This document shows positions 7,215 through 13,650 of a stretch of DNA of 19,032 nt, piece by piece. Source of the stretch: JACQNR01 sp049515175. Its GTDB lineage: Bacteria; Acidobacteriota; Terriglobia; UBA7540. The position numbers were made by a program, and so were the translations under genes. The stretch's first letter is position 1, and every line of letters starts with the position of its first letter. The stretch is from positions 1 to 19,032 of the forward strand of contig JBEKUI010000061.1 in NCBI GenBank assembly GCA_049515175.1, written 5' to 3'. Below the pieces are notes generated by a model. That model ran no database searches. It worked only from the letters and a program-made list of their open reading frames with translations, and was not told where the DNA came from.

Positions 7215-7688
7215 CTACTTAATGTGGCAGGAAGCGAGTCCGCGCTTTTCGAGATACTGCTGGTGGTACTCTTCGGCGCGCCAGAATTCCGCGGCGGGAA
7301 CGATCTCGGTCACGATGGGGCGCTTGTAGATTCCCGAGCCTTGCCGTTCGTCCTTGGAGGCGCGGGCGGCGGCTTCCTGCTCGGGCGTGTGGAAGAATAT
7401 GACGGAGCGGTATTGCGTTCCCACGTCCGGCCCCTGACGGTTCAGTTGCGTAGGGTCGTGATTCTCCCAGAAGACCTGGAGAACTTGCGCGTAGGTAGCC
7501 TGACCGGGATCGAACTGCACTTCGACCACTTCGGCGTGCCCGGTGCGGTCGGTGCAAACGTCCTTGTAGCTGGGTTTGTGCAGTGTTCCACCCATGTAGC
7601 CCACCGCCGTCGAGACGACGCCTGGAATCTGCCGGAAGGCGGCCTCCACTCCCCAGAAACACCCGGCGCCAAATGTGGCCTTTTCCAT
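7215..7688 (-). CDS. msrA: Peptide-methionine (S)-S-oxide reductase MsrA
   Basis: This 157-residue enzyme reduces methionine S-sulfoxide in damaged proteins, using a catalytic cysteine and thioredoxin. The signature GAGCFWG places that cysteine at residue 10, followed by GVVSTAVGYMGG, YKDVCTDRTGHAEVVEV and the NHDPTQLNRQGPDVGTQYRS block that are standard for MsrA; EEYHQQYL near the end is also conserved. A cysteine in the tail (SCHIK) may be the resolving one. The frame extends upstream, but an AGGAG site 8 bases before ATG 7688 supports this start (ATG 7694 is the alternative). It lies downstream of the SDR gene on the same strand with a gap of about 117 bases. Confidence 0.95.
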   Translation of the reverse strand: MEKATFGAGCFWGVEAAFRQIPGVVSTAVGYMGGTLHKPSYKDVCTDRTGHAEVVEVQFDPGQATYAQVLQVFWENHDPTQLNRQGPDVGTQYRSVIFFHTPEQEAAARASKDERQGSGIYKRPIVTEIVPAAEFWRAEEYHQQYLEKRGLASCHIK

Positions 7689-7805
7689 CTTCATCACTCC
7701 TGCTGGATTTTGAGCTCGCAATGCCCTGTTGCGATCCATTTTCGGCCGCTTCGCCGGCCAAAGCAAGTGCGCCGGTCGTCCTTCCCGTGCGCCACCCGGC
7801 GAATC

Positions 7806-8621
7806 TTATTTCCGCGCCTTCGACATCTTCTTGCGTATGCGGCGGGCGAAGGTCGCCGACAGGCCGAGCAGCGAAGAGCGAGGGATGGCCCGGAGGAACA
7901 AGACCAACAGGCGGTAGTGCCAGCCCGGCACGACGATCAATTGATTCCGTTCCAGGCCGCGCAGTGAAGCTTCCACCACCGCTTCCGAACTCATCCACCA
8001 GAAGCCGGGCACGAGCTTGCGGTCCACGCCCATCACGTCGTGGAACTCGGTGTAGGTGTAGCCGGGGCAGAGCGCCTGCACGCGGATGGGCGCGCCGCAG
8101 GCCTTGATTTCGCCCGCCACCGCTTCCGAAAAGCTGTTCATCCAGGTCTTGGTGGCGCCATAGCTGGTGTTCCAGGGGCTGGGGGCGAATGCCGCCACGG
8201 AGGAGACGTTGACGATGGCCCCGGCGCGGCGGGCCAGCATCCCGGGCAGCGCGGCGTGGGTCAGACGCACCGTGGCGATGACGTGCAGACGGTGCATCTC
8301 TTCCTGCCGGTCGCGGTCCGATTCGTGGAAGGGCTCGCGAATGCCGAAGCCGGCGTTGTTGATGAGCAGGGCCAGGCCGTTGGCCGCGGCGATGCGCTCT
8401 TCCACGCGGCGCAGGCCGGCGTCGCTCGCGAGGTCGGCCGCCAGCGCTTCGGCGCGAACCCGGTGTTGGGCTTCGAGCTCGCGCGCCAATTCCTCCAGGC
8501 GGTCCTGACGGCGTGCCACGAGCACCAGGTCGTAACCCTGGGCCGCCAGCCGCTTGGCATAGACCGCACCGATGCCGCTCGACGCGCCGGTGACCAGCGC
8601 CCAGCCCTTGCTTTCAGACAT
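7806..8621 (-). CDS. Short-chain dehydrogenase/reductase (SDR), classical type
   Basis: This 271-residue protein is a complete Rossmann-fold SDR. The cofactor loop TGASSGIG is at 11-18, followed by ARRQDRL (the arginines suggest NADP preference), NNAG at 88-91, and the catalytic Ser140/141, Tyr154 and Lys158 (YGATK). After the active site comes CPGYTYTEFHDVMG, and the C-terminus is basic (RRIRKKMSKARK), often seen in short-chain dehydrogenases that touch membranes. The substrate cannot be told. GAGAGGGA lies about 6 bases before the ATG. It follows the DinB gene after 36 bases and is probably in the same operon. Confidence 0.92.
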   Translation of the reverse strand: MSESKGWALVTGASSGIGAVYAKRLAAQGYDLVLVARRQDRLEELARELEAQHRVRAEALAADLASDAGLRRVEERIAAANGLALLINNAGFGIREPFHESDRDRQEEMHRLHVIATVRLTHAALPGMLARRAGAIVNVSSVAAFAPSPWNTSYGATKTWMNSFSEAVAGEIKACGAPIRVQALCPGYTYTEFHDVMGVDRKLVPGFWWMSSEAVVEASLRGLERNQLIVVPGWHYRLLVLFLRAIPRSSLLGLSATFARRIRKKMSKARK

Positions 8622-8657
8622 GCGATTCCCTCTCGGTCCGCGGAAAGCCCTGTGCGG

Positions 8658-9122
8658 CTATGGGGCCGCTTTCTTCAGCAGCGCGATCTGCCCAGCGTGA
8701 TAGAGGGCGTGCTGGATCGCGCCGTGGAGCATGAAGTAGTTATTGTATTCCATGCTCGGGACGGGCTCGGCGAGTTGGCGGTCGGAGAGCCGCGCCAGCG
8801 CCTTCTGGAGCTGCTCGTGCCCGGCCCGAAAATCATCCTGTGCCCGCTTCCACGCCGCCTCGCTGGTTTCATCCACGGCTGGCCAGTCCTCCTCCGCGGG
8901 GATCTCGAGAACGACTTCGCCCGACAAGCGGCGGCACACCATCGATTCCCAGACGCCGATGTGGAGCAGGATTTCCCAGATGTTGTGCGCCCCGGCCCGC
9001 GGACGATGGAGCGCCTTCGCGGCGTCCACGCCGCGCAGAAGCTCCCCCAGCGCCGGACCGTGCCAGGCACCGCCTTCGTGCGCGCGCCGCAACTGATCCG
9101 CGATCCTTTCGATTTCGGTCAT
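8658..9122 (-). CDS. DinB-superfamily protein
   Basis: This 154-residue protein has the four-helix DinB/YfiT-like fold, judged from the spacing of helices and likely metal histidines: HNIWEILLHIGVWE near residue 50 and HALYHAGQIALLKK near the C-terminus. DinB-fold proteins include thiol-dependent S-transferases (mycothiol or bacillithiol) and many uncharacterised members; the acceptor here is unknown. The frame runs further upstream, but ATG 9122 has AGGGAGG about 7 bases before it and fits the family start. It is divergent from a second DinB-like gene at 9305, sharing a 182-bp intergenic region, and heads a probable operon with the SDR gene. Confidence 0.85.
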   Translation of the reverse strand: MTEIERIADQLRRAHEGGAWHGPALGELLRGVDAAKALHRPRAGAHNIWEILLHIGVWESMVCRRLSGEVVLEIPAEEDWPAVDETSEAAWKRAQDDFRAGHEQLQKALARLSDRQLAEPVPSMEYNNYFMLHGAIQHALYHAGQIALLKKAAP

Positions 9123-9304
9123 GGCTGCCTCCCTTATGGAAGGAATTATACATGGCAAGGCGGCCGGACCGCAGGGGCGCAGCCAGCAGTGCGAGGCAAT
9201 CTTCCCGGTAGGCGGCGGAGATACGGTGAAAGGAAAGTGGCATAATACTGTCGTGCTCTCGACCTCCGCGCGGGAGCAATCGGCGAATCTTAGGAGGTGC
9301 ACTG

Positions 9305-9793
9305 ATGACTAAGAACGATTTCTATGAGCTGGCGATGGCGGCCTACAAGCCCGCCGAGATACTCGTTCGTATGACGCCCAAGGACAAGCTCGACTGGCGC
9401 CCAGCGCCCGGATTCATGAGCCTGGGGCAACTCATCTGCCACTTGACAGAACCCCTGGGCGATGGCCTGCGGTGCCTGATCACGAACCAATGGCCCTTCA
9501 CCCCGGAACAAATGGAAGCGGGCATGAAGCTGGAAAACCTCCCTTCCTGCAACGTTGAGAAAGCACTGGAGAGACTTCAAAAGGATAAGGCCGACCTTCG
9601 CGAAGTGCTTGGTAGCCTCAGCGAAGAAGACTTCACCCAGATGCCTGTCTCGGCGCCCTGGGGATGGAAAGGGAAGCTGGAAGTTATGGCCATCCTGTTT
9701 CGGGAGCATTTCACGAATCACAAGATGCAGCTCTTCACTTATCTGAAGCTACTCGGCCTGCCGGTCAATACCGACACGCTGTACGGCGGATAG
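9305..9793 (+). CDS. Second DinB-like protein
   Basis: This 162-residue protein also looks like a DinB-type four-helix bundle: an opening helix (MTKNDFYELAMAAYKPAEILVRM), then DWRPAPGFMSLGQLICHLTE carrying the first likely metal histidine, and late VMAILFREHFTNHKMQLFTYLKLLG carrying two more. The PGFMSLGQLICHL block is common in DinB proteins. It is clearly different in sequence from its divergent neighbour at 8658, so they are not a recent duplication. AGGAGG precedes the ATG by 7 bases. Substrate unknown. Confidence 0.85.
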   Translation: MTKNDFYELAMAAYKPAEILVRMTPKDKLDWRPAPGFMSLGQLICHLTEPLGDGLRCLITNQWPFTPEQMEAGMKLENLPSCNVEKALERLQKDKADLREVLGSLSEEDFTQMPVSAPWGWKGKLEVMAILFREHFTNHKMQLFTYLKLLGLPVNTDTLYGG

Positions 9794-9874
9794 GTCGGCG
9801 TGCGACGACGGAATCCGGAACAGAACATTAGCGGTAGGAGGGGAAGACAACCGGAGGGACATTCCGGACGGGGG

Positions 9875-10180
9875 TCAATTCATGAATTCCAGGCCGGCTT
9901 GGCTGGCCGAAGTGGGGTCGGCAGTGCGCACCCACACGATGCGGCAATATCCCAGCCGGAAGCTGCCCGCGCCGTAAACGTAAACGATCTGGCCGGGACT
10001 CAGAGGGCGCGAGGGCTCGATCGGGCCGTCAGTGAGAATTCCCAGTCCCTGGCTGGAGACGTCGACGGTGTGGGCTGGCTGCTGGAATTCCACACCCTGC
10101 GTCTTGCCGATCAGGGTCAATTCGACCTTCTGCGGCCTACGCTCCACCCGGCGAACTTCGGTGAACGGTGCGGTTCCCAT
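9875..10180 (-). CDS. Single-domain PilZ protein (probable c-di-GMP receptor)
   Basis: This 101-residue protein is essentially one PilZ domain. The two c-di-GMP motifs are present: the arginine cluster RRVERR at 10-15 (RxxxR) and DVSSQG at 40-45 (D/NxSxxG), followed by beta strands typical of the fold (IVYVYGAGSFRLGYCRIVWVR). PilZ proteins sense c-di-GMP and control motility, export or polysaccharide synthesis through partners; no partner gene is adjacent. AAAGGA lies about 6 bases before the ATG. Confidence 0.9.
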   Translation of the reverse strand: MGTAPFTEVRRVERRPQKVELTLIGKTQGVEFQQPAHTVDVSSQGLGILTDGPIEPSRPLSPGQIVYVYGAGSFRLGYCRIVWVRTADPTSASQAGLEFMN

Positions 10181-10338
10181 CGTTGTCCTTTCACCCTACG
10201 GTGCTGCCTGCCTTCATCTTACAACGTCTTGAAGCAGAAGCAACCCACTTCCGCGATACGTTGACGACTTCGGCAATCCGCCGGGTTCCACGAGGCGTCC
10301 CTCCCCCACCGTGTCGCACTCGCGCTCGAATCTCCGCA

Positions 10339-11142
10339 TCAGTGGAGATCAACCCGCTCCTGGCGCGGCCGTCGGCGGAATTCTTCCACCAGTTCGATCA
10401 GCCCCTGAACGACCGCCTCAACAATGACCTTGCCCTTTTCTCTGGTCGCGAGGCGCGGCTGCCCCACTGTTCCGGAGCGGCTGATGCGCGACCAGTGGTC
10501 CATCATCAGAACGGGCGAACCTTTCATCAGGTCCATCCAGATGTAGCGCGACTTCGGCAGGCCGATCTCATCCACCGCTTCCTGCATCTGCACACGCTCT
10601 TCCGCGAGGTAGAGGTACACGGAGGTTTCGAGTTCGCAGGCGTGCGCCATGCCGCCCGGCTCCTCCGATTCGCGCACGGACTGGATGGCCGCGGCGGCGA
10701 GGCTCGGCCAGATGAAGGCCGCGCAGAGCGCCTGCGTCTCGAGCACGGTCCGCCGCGCCACCAGGTCGAGGATCGGCATGTTCGAGCCGTGGCCGTCGGC
10801 AATCAGGATGCGCGAGAAGCCGTGCCGCGCCACGCTGCGCGTGATATCGGAAACGAAATGCAGCAGGTGCTCCATGCCGATGTCGATCGTGCCGGGAAAA
10901 TCGAGATGATGCGTCTCGAAACCGTAAGGGATGAGCGGCATGAGGAGCATCTGGCCGTCCAGTCGCCGTGCCGCCGCCTCGCAGATCGACCAGATCAGGA
11001 AGTTATCGGTGTCGAGCGGCAGGTGCCGGCCGTGGTCTTCCACCGACCCGATCGGCAACACCACCACCGGGTCCTGCTTCGCGGCCTCCTTCAACTCCGG
11101 CCACGAGTAGTCCTGATACAAGTACCGCCGCTTCTCGGCCAC
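10339..11142 (-). CDS. Creatininase-family amidohydrolase
   Basis: This 267-residue protein belongs to the creatininase family of metal-dependent amidohydrolases. Metal-binding positions are visible: GSVEDHGRHLPLDTD with Glu35, His37 and Asp46, ADGHGSNM with His118, and HACELETS with His167, Glu170 and Glu172. The family includes creatinine amidohydrolase, formamide hydrolases of riboflavin and archaeal F420 pathways, and the mycofactocin peptidase MftE. No mycofactocin precursor or partner genes are in view, so the substrate remains open. The start is a GTG with GGGAGGA about 6 bases upstream. Confidence 0.9.
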   Translation of the reverse strand: MAEKRRYLYQDYSWPELKEAAKQDPVVVLPIGSVEDHGRHLPLDTDNFLIWSICEAAARRLDGQMLLMPLIPYGFETHHLDFPGTIDIGMEHLLHFVSDITRSVARHGFSRILIADGHGSNMPILDLVARRTVLETQALCAAFIWPSLAAAAIQSVRESEEPGGMAHACELETSVYLYLAEERVQMQEAVDEIGLPKSRYIWMDLMKGSPVLMMDHWSRISRSGTVGQPRLATREKGKVIVEAVVQGLIELVEEFRRRPRQERVDLH

Positions 11143-11258
11143 TAGATCCTCCCTGGGGGACGAGCGAGGAGTGAAACTACCGCTTCTCGATATTGCGGTC
11201 CTTGGTACCCCACCGCGGATTCACCCGACCGTGGCGGGCAGAGCCGCTTGACGCTGGC

Positions 11259-11501
11259 TTACAGTTTCTTCCCTTGGGCCGGCTGGCCGGCGAGCAGGAA
11301 TGTCTTGGGGAACTTTCCCTCACCGCAAATCTTGAACGAGCCGAAGTCCTTGTACCATTCTCCTTCCGGCGCCACGGGCTCGGACTCTCGCCAAAGTTTG
11401 AGCTGATAGAGGTCTTCGGCGCGGATCTGACGTTCGCGGAGCCGCTCAAAGAGATGGTCGCGCAAGGCGGGCGGAAGATTCGTCCACTGAATCTTGGGCA
11501 T
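11259..11501 (-). CDS. 80-residue protein of unknown function, coupled to a ribbon-helix-helix gene
   Basis: This small soluble protein has an N-terminal helical part (PPALRDHLFERLRERQIRAEDL) and a compact C-terminal part (WYKDFGSFKICGEGKFPKTFLLAGQ). From memory, proteins of this shape recur widely next to ribbon-helix-helix genes, but I know of no assigned function. Its ATG directly follows the TAG of the upstream gene, with no base between, so the two are translationally coupled. The pair has the size and layout of a type II toxin-antitoxin module, with this as the possible toxin or effector, but the protein does not resemble RelE, VapC or MazF. Confidence 0.75.
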   Translation of the reverse strand: MPKIQWTNLPPALRDHLFERLRERQIRAEDLYQLKLWRESEPVAPEGEWYKDFGSFKICGEGKFPKTFLLAGQPAQGKKL

Positions 11502-11759
11502 CTATTCGCCAAAGGTCATTCGCGCCAGTTCTTCCTTTAGTTTCTCTCGTTCCGTGGAATCCTTCGATTCCGTCAGTCGGTTGGCGAGGGCGAAGAAGTG
11601 CTCTTTCTCCCGCCGCTCGGACTCGAGGCCGGTTTCGATGAGGTCCACCAGAATCCGGCTGGCGCTCGTCCGGCGCGTCCGTGCCAGGGACTTGACGCGC
11701 CGGGCAAGCTGCGTGGGAAGCGAAACGCTTTGTCGCAGAGATTTCTTGGCACTGCTCAT
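11502..11759 (-). CDS. Ribbon-helix-helix (CopG/MetJ-like) DNA-binding protein
   Basis: This 85-residue protein starts with a short strand LRQSVSLPTQLARRVKSLARTRRTSASRILVDLIETGLE that fits the ribbon-helix-helix fold: a DNA-touching beta strand followed by two helices. The C-terminal half is a charged helix, as in antitoxins that wrap their partner. The frame begins upstream, but ATG 11759 is the sensible start. The ribosome site is weak; a TATGAT-like element lies just before the start codon. It is immediately upstream of, and coupled to, the 80-residue gene. Confidence 0.8.
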   Translation of the reverse strand: MSSAKKSLRQSVSLPTQLARRVKSLARTRRTSASRILVDLIETGLESERREKEHFFALANRLTESKDSTEREKLKEELARMTFGE

Positions 11760-11845
11760 GGCATCATCATACACCGCGGCGCACCGAAATGCACCACGGG
11801 GCAAATCGTCTCACCGCCGATGCGGCGGGGCAAGGCCGCGCCCTC

Positions 11846-12733
11846 TCAGAACTGCACTTTCTTGAGGTACTGGGCGCTCTTCTTGATGCCTTCCGGCGCC
11901 GTCGCGCTCTCGTCTTCGACGTAGTAGTGCGTCACGCCCACCTCGGTCGCCGCCGCCAGCGTCTTCGGCCAGTCGATCTGGCCCTCGCCCAAAGGCACGC
12001 AGGCGTCGTCTGGCGCTTCCGCAAATCCCACGGGCGTGCTCTTCGAGATGTCCTTCAAGTGCACCAGCTTGAAGCGGCCGGGATACTTGCGCAGGTAATC
12101 GGCCGGCGAGAGCCCCACTTTCTTCACAAAGAACAGATCGAGCTCGAAGTCCACGAGCTTGGGATCGGTCTCCTGAATCAGGATGTCCATCGCGGTCGTC
12201 CCACCGATGGGTTTGAATTCGGCGTCGTGGTTGTGGAATCCGAAGCGGAAGCCCGCCGCTTGCAGCTTCTTGCCCCACTCGTTGAACTCCCCCGCCACGC
12301 GCTTGCAGCCCTCGGCATCCTTGCGGTGTTCCTCCTGAATCCAGGGCGAGGTCACGTAGTCGGGCTTGAAGACTTTGGCCTCCGCGATGATCTCGTCGAG
12401 CTTGGTTCGAAAGCGGTTGTCGTCTCCGGAGTGCATGCCCGTGCACTTGAGTCCCGCCTTGTCGAGCGCCTTCTTGAAATCCGCCGGGCTCATCTTGTAG
12501 AAGCCCGCCGTCTCCACGTCCGTGTAGCCCGCGTCGCGAATCAGCTTGAGCGAGCCGGGGACGTCCTTGTCGAGCTGGTTCCGCAGGCTGTAAAGCTGAA
12601 TGCCATACGGCCCTTTGAAGGAACGCAAAGGCGCCATCGCGGCCCCGTCGAGCGTTGCTGCGCCCGCCCGCACCGCCTTCGCTCCCAATACCGCAACACC
12701 TACGCTTCCCAGAAATGTACGCCTAGAACTCAT
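11846..12733 (-). CDS. Tat-exported sugar phosphate isomerase/epimerase (xylose isomerase-like TIM barrel)
   Basis: This 295-residue protein opens with a twin-arginine signal (SRRTFLGS, residues 3-10, then a hydrophobic Ala/Val run). The rest is an AP endonuclease 2 / xylose isomerase-like TIM barrel: GIQLYSLR near residue 45, DAGYTDVETAGFY, GFHNHDAEF and DFELDLFFV carrying likely metal ligands, KLVHLKDI, and a final YYVEDE strand. Such exported barrels are abundant in Acidobacteriota, Planctomycetes and Bacteroidetes and probably rearrange carbohydrate derivatives outside the cytoplasm; the substrate is unknown. A strong AGGAGGGAG precedes the ATG by 4-5 bases. Confidence 0.9.
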   Translation of the reverse strand: MSSRRTFLGSVGVAVLGAKAVRAGAATLDGAAMAPLRSFKGPYGIQLYSLRNQLDKDVPGSLKLIRDAGYTDVETAGFYKMSPADFKKALDKAGLKCTGMHSGDDNRFRTKLDEIIAEAKVFKPDYVTSPWIQEEHRKDAEGCKRVAGEFNEWGKKLQAAGFRFGFHNHDAEFKPIGGTTAMDILIQETDPKLVDFELDLFFVKKVGLSPADYLRKYPGRFKLVHLKDISKSTPVGFAEAPDDACVPLGEGQIDWPKTLAAATEVGVTHYYVEDESATAPEGIKKSAQYLKKVQF

Positions 12734-12787
12734 AACTCCCTCCTCGAATGAACCTATGAATGAAGTTTCGCTTGCGGGGCGATTATC

Positions 12788-12950
12788 TCACAAACCGCGC
12801 CGTCGGGCGCGAGGGGCAGCCTCGAGGTCGAAGGGCAATGAGAATTGCTTTTCGACTTTTTCGCAGTAGCAAGGGCCGGGGTTGTGGGTGCAGAAGCGTA
12901 GACCATGCCGTTGGGCGCGCTTAAATGAATCACGAAGCGCTTGACGCGCT
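12788..12950 (-). pseudogene. Frameshifted remnant of a second Tes-like radical SAM gene (C-terminus only)
   Basis: Read on the minus strand, this stretch gives ERVKRFVIHLSAPNGMVY and, after a one-base deletion, FCTHNPGPCYCEKVEKQF followed by SLPFDLEAA and a stop at 12788-12790. This closely follows the last part of the intact radical SAM protein encoded at 13651-15315 (CVIHYSAPDGRVYPFC, GPCYREKVEKEF). At DNA level about 110 bases align at roughly 80 percent with 13727-13838 by eye. Homology stops near 12950, where the 3' end of the ORF6N gene begins. It is therefore a decayed duplicate or truncated paralogue, not a working gene. Confidence 0.85.
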
Positions 12951-12952
12951 CA

Positions 12953-13474
12953 TCAGGACTTCCCGGCTTGGAAGCCGATAGTGCGGCGGCGGGGCGCAGG
13001 CGGGCTCATGAGTTCGCGGATGGCGTCAAAGACAGCTTTGAACTGGGTGTCGTACTTCTTCTCCAGGGCGTCAAGTCGGCGCGCCAGACCGGCGTGCGAG
13101 GCGAGCATCTGGCGCAGGCGCACGAACGCCCGCATGATCTCGATATTGACCTGAACCGCGCGCTGGCTTTTCAGGACGCTGGAGAGCATGGCAACGCCCT
13201 GCTCCGTGAGGGCATACGGCGCGGCCCGGCGGAGCCCGCCCCAACTTGAAATCACAAATTGTGATTTCAAGTTGGCGAACTCCGTGCGGGTCAATTGAAA
13301 CATGAAGTCCTTGGGGAACCTTTCGAGGTTGCGCCTCACGGCCTGAACCAGAACCCTTGCCTCGACGCCATAGAGCGCAGCCAAGTGCGTGCTGAGCATG
13401 ACCTTCTGCCCGCGAAGAAAATAGATCGCACGTTCGATCCGTTCGGCAGGAATGATCGAGGTCTTTTTCACCAC
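12953..13474 (-). CDS. ORF6N-domain DNA-binding protein
   Basis: This 173-residue protein has the ORF6N domain in its first 105 residues: IERAIYFLRGQKVMLSTHLAALYGVEARVLVQAVRRN, ERFPKDFMFQLT, NLKSQFVISSWGG (68-80) and ALTEQGVAMLSSVL (88-101). The C-terminal part is helical, probably coiled coil (ARRLDALEKKYDTQFKAVFDAI), followed by a basic tail. ORF6N domains are found in phage antirepressors and in many stand-alone bacterial genes of unknown role. The start is GTG-GTG with a weak ribosome site. A 35-bp palindrome lies inside the coding sequence and a matching one upstream, pointing to self-regulation or a DNA-level function. The gene sits between two Tes C-termini and may be a recent arrival. 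Confidence 0.92.
   Translation of the reverse strand: MVKKTSIIPAERIERAIYFLRGQKVMLSTHLAALYGVEARVLVQAVRRNLERFPKDFMFQLTRTEFANLKSQFVISSWGGLRRAAPYALTEQGVAMLSSVLKSQRAVQVNIEIMRAFVRLRQMLASHAGLARRLDALEKKYDTQFKAVFDAIRELMSPPAPRRRTIGFQAGKS
13241..13275. repeat. 35-bp palindrome inside the ORF6N coding sequence
   Basis: Two 17-base arms (CCAACTTGAAATCACAA on the plus strand and its exact complement) flank a single central base. It covers the codons for residues 67-78 (ANLKSQFVISSW). A protein-coding stretch being palindromic over 35 bases is not expected by chance, and a very similar palindrome lies upstream of the gene at 13570-13596. Confidence 0.9.
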
Positions 13475-13527
13475 GGCTTGTAGCCTGGTACGCTGATATC
13501 GCGACGAATAACTCGCACGAGGGGCGT

Positions 13528-13556
13528 ACCGTATCAGGACTGCTACCCAATCTCAA
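13528..13556 (-). promoter_or_regulatory. Candidate promoter of the ORF6N gene
   Basis: On the minus strand a TTGAGA hexamer (13551-13556) and a TACGGT hexamer (13528-13533) are separated by 17 bases, a fair match to a sigma-70 type promoter. It lies between the upstream palindromes and the GTG start, leaving a leader of about 45 bases. The match is only moderate. Confidence 0.3.
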
Positions 13557-13569
13557 GCGGGTCGCTACG

Positions 13570-13622
13570 CTTGAAGTCACAAATTGTGACCTCAAGTTTG
13601 AGGTGCCAAAATGGAACGTCAA
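13570..13622. promoter_or_regulatory. Two tandem palindromes upstream of ORF6N (putative operators)
   Basis: The first (13570-13596) is a 27-bp palindrome with one mismatch around the core GTCACAAATTGTGAC. It matches 24 of 27 bases of the palindrome inside the ORF6N coding sequence. The second (13598-13622) is a weaker palindrome with outer arms TTGA/TCAA and inner CCA/TGG. In one frame the pair spells NLRSQFVTSS on the minus strand, echoing the protein motif, but that frame is not joined to the gene, so conservation here must act on DNA. They lie just upstream of a candidate promoter. Confidence 0.6.
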
Positions 13623-13650
13623 GCGAAACTACCGGCCGGAAGGAACGCCG

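Noticed and set aside
11789..12751. 320-codon plus-strand frame opposite the Tat-exported isomerase
   Set aside because: Antisense to a gene with clear motifs and a strong ribosome site; low-complexity composition.
13071..13622. Minus-strand frame containing NLRSQFVTSS as an N-terminal part of ORF6N
   Set aside because: It is out of frame with the ORF6N gene and runs through it in the wrong frame; the motif echo is a DNA-level repeat.
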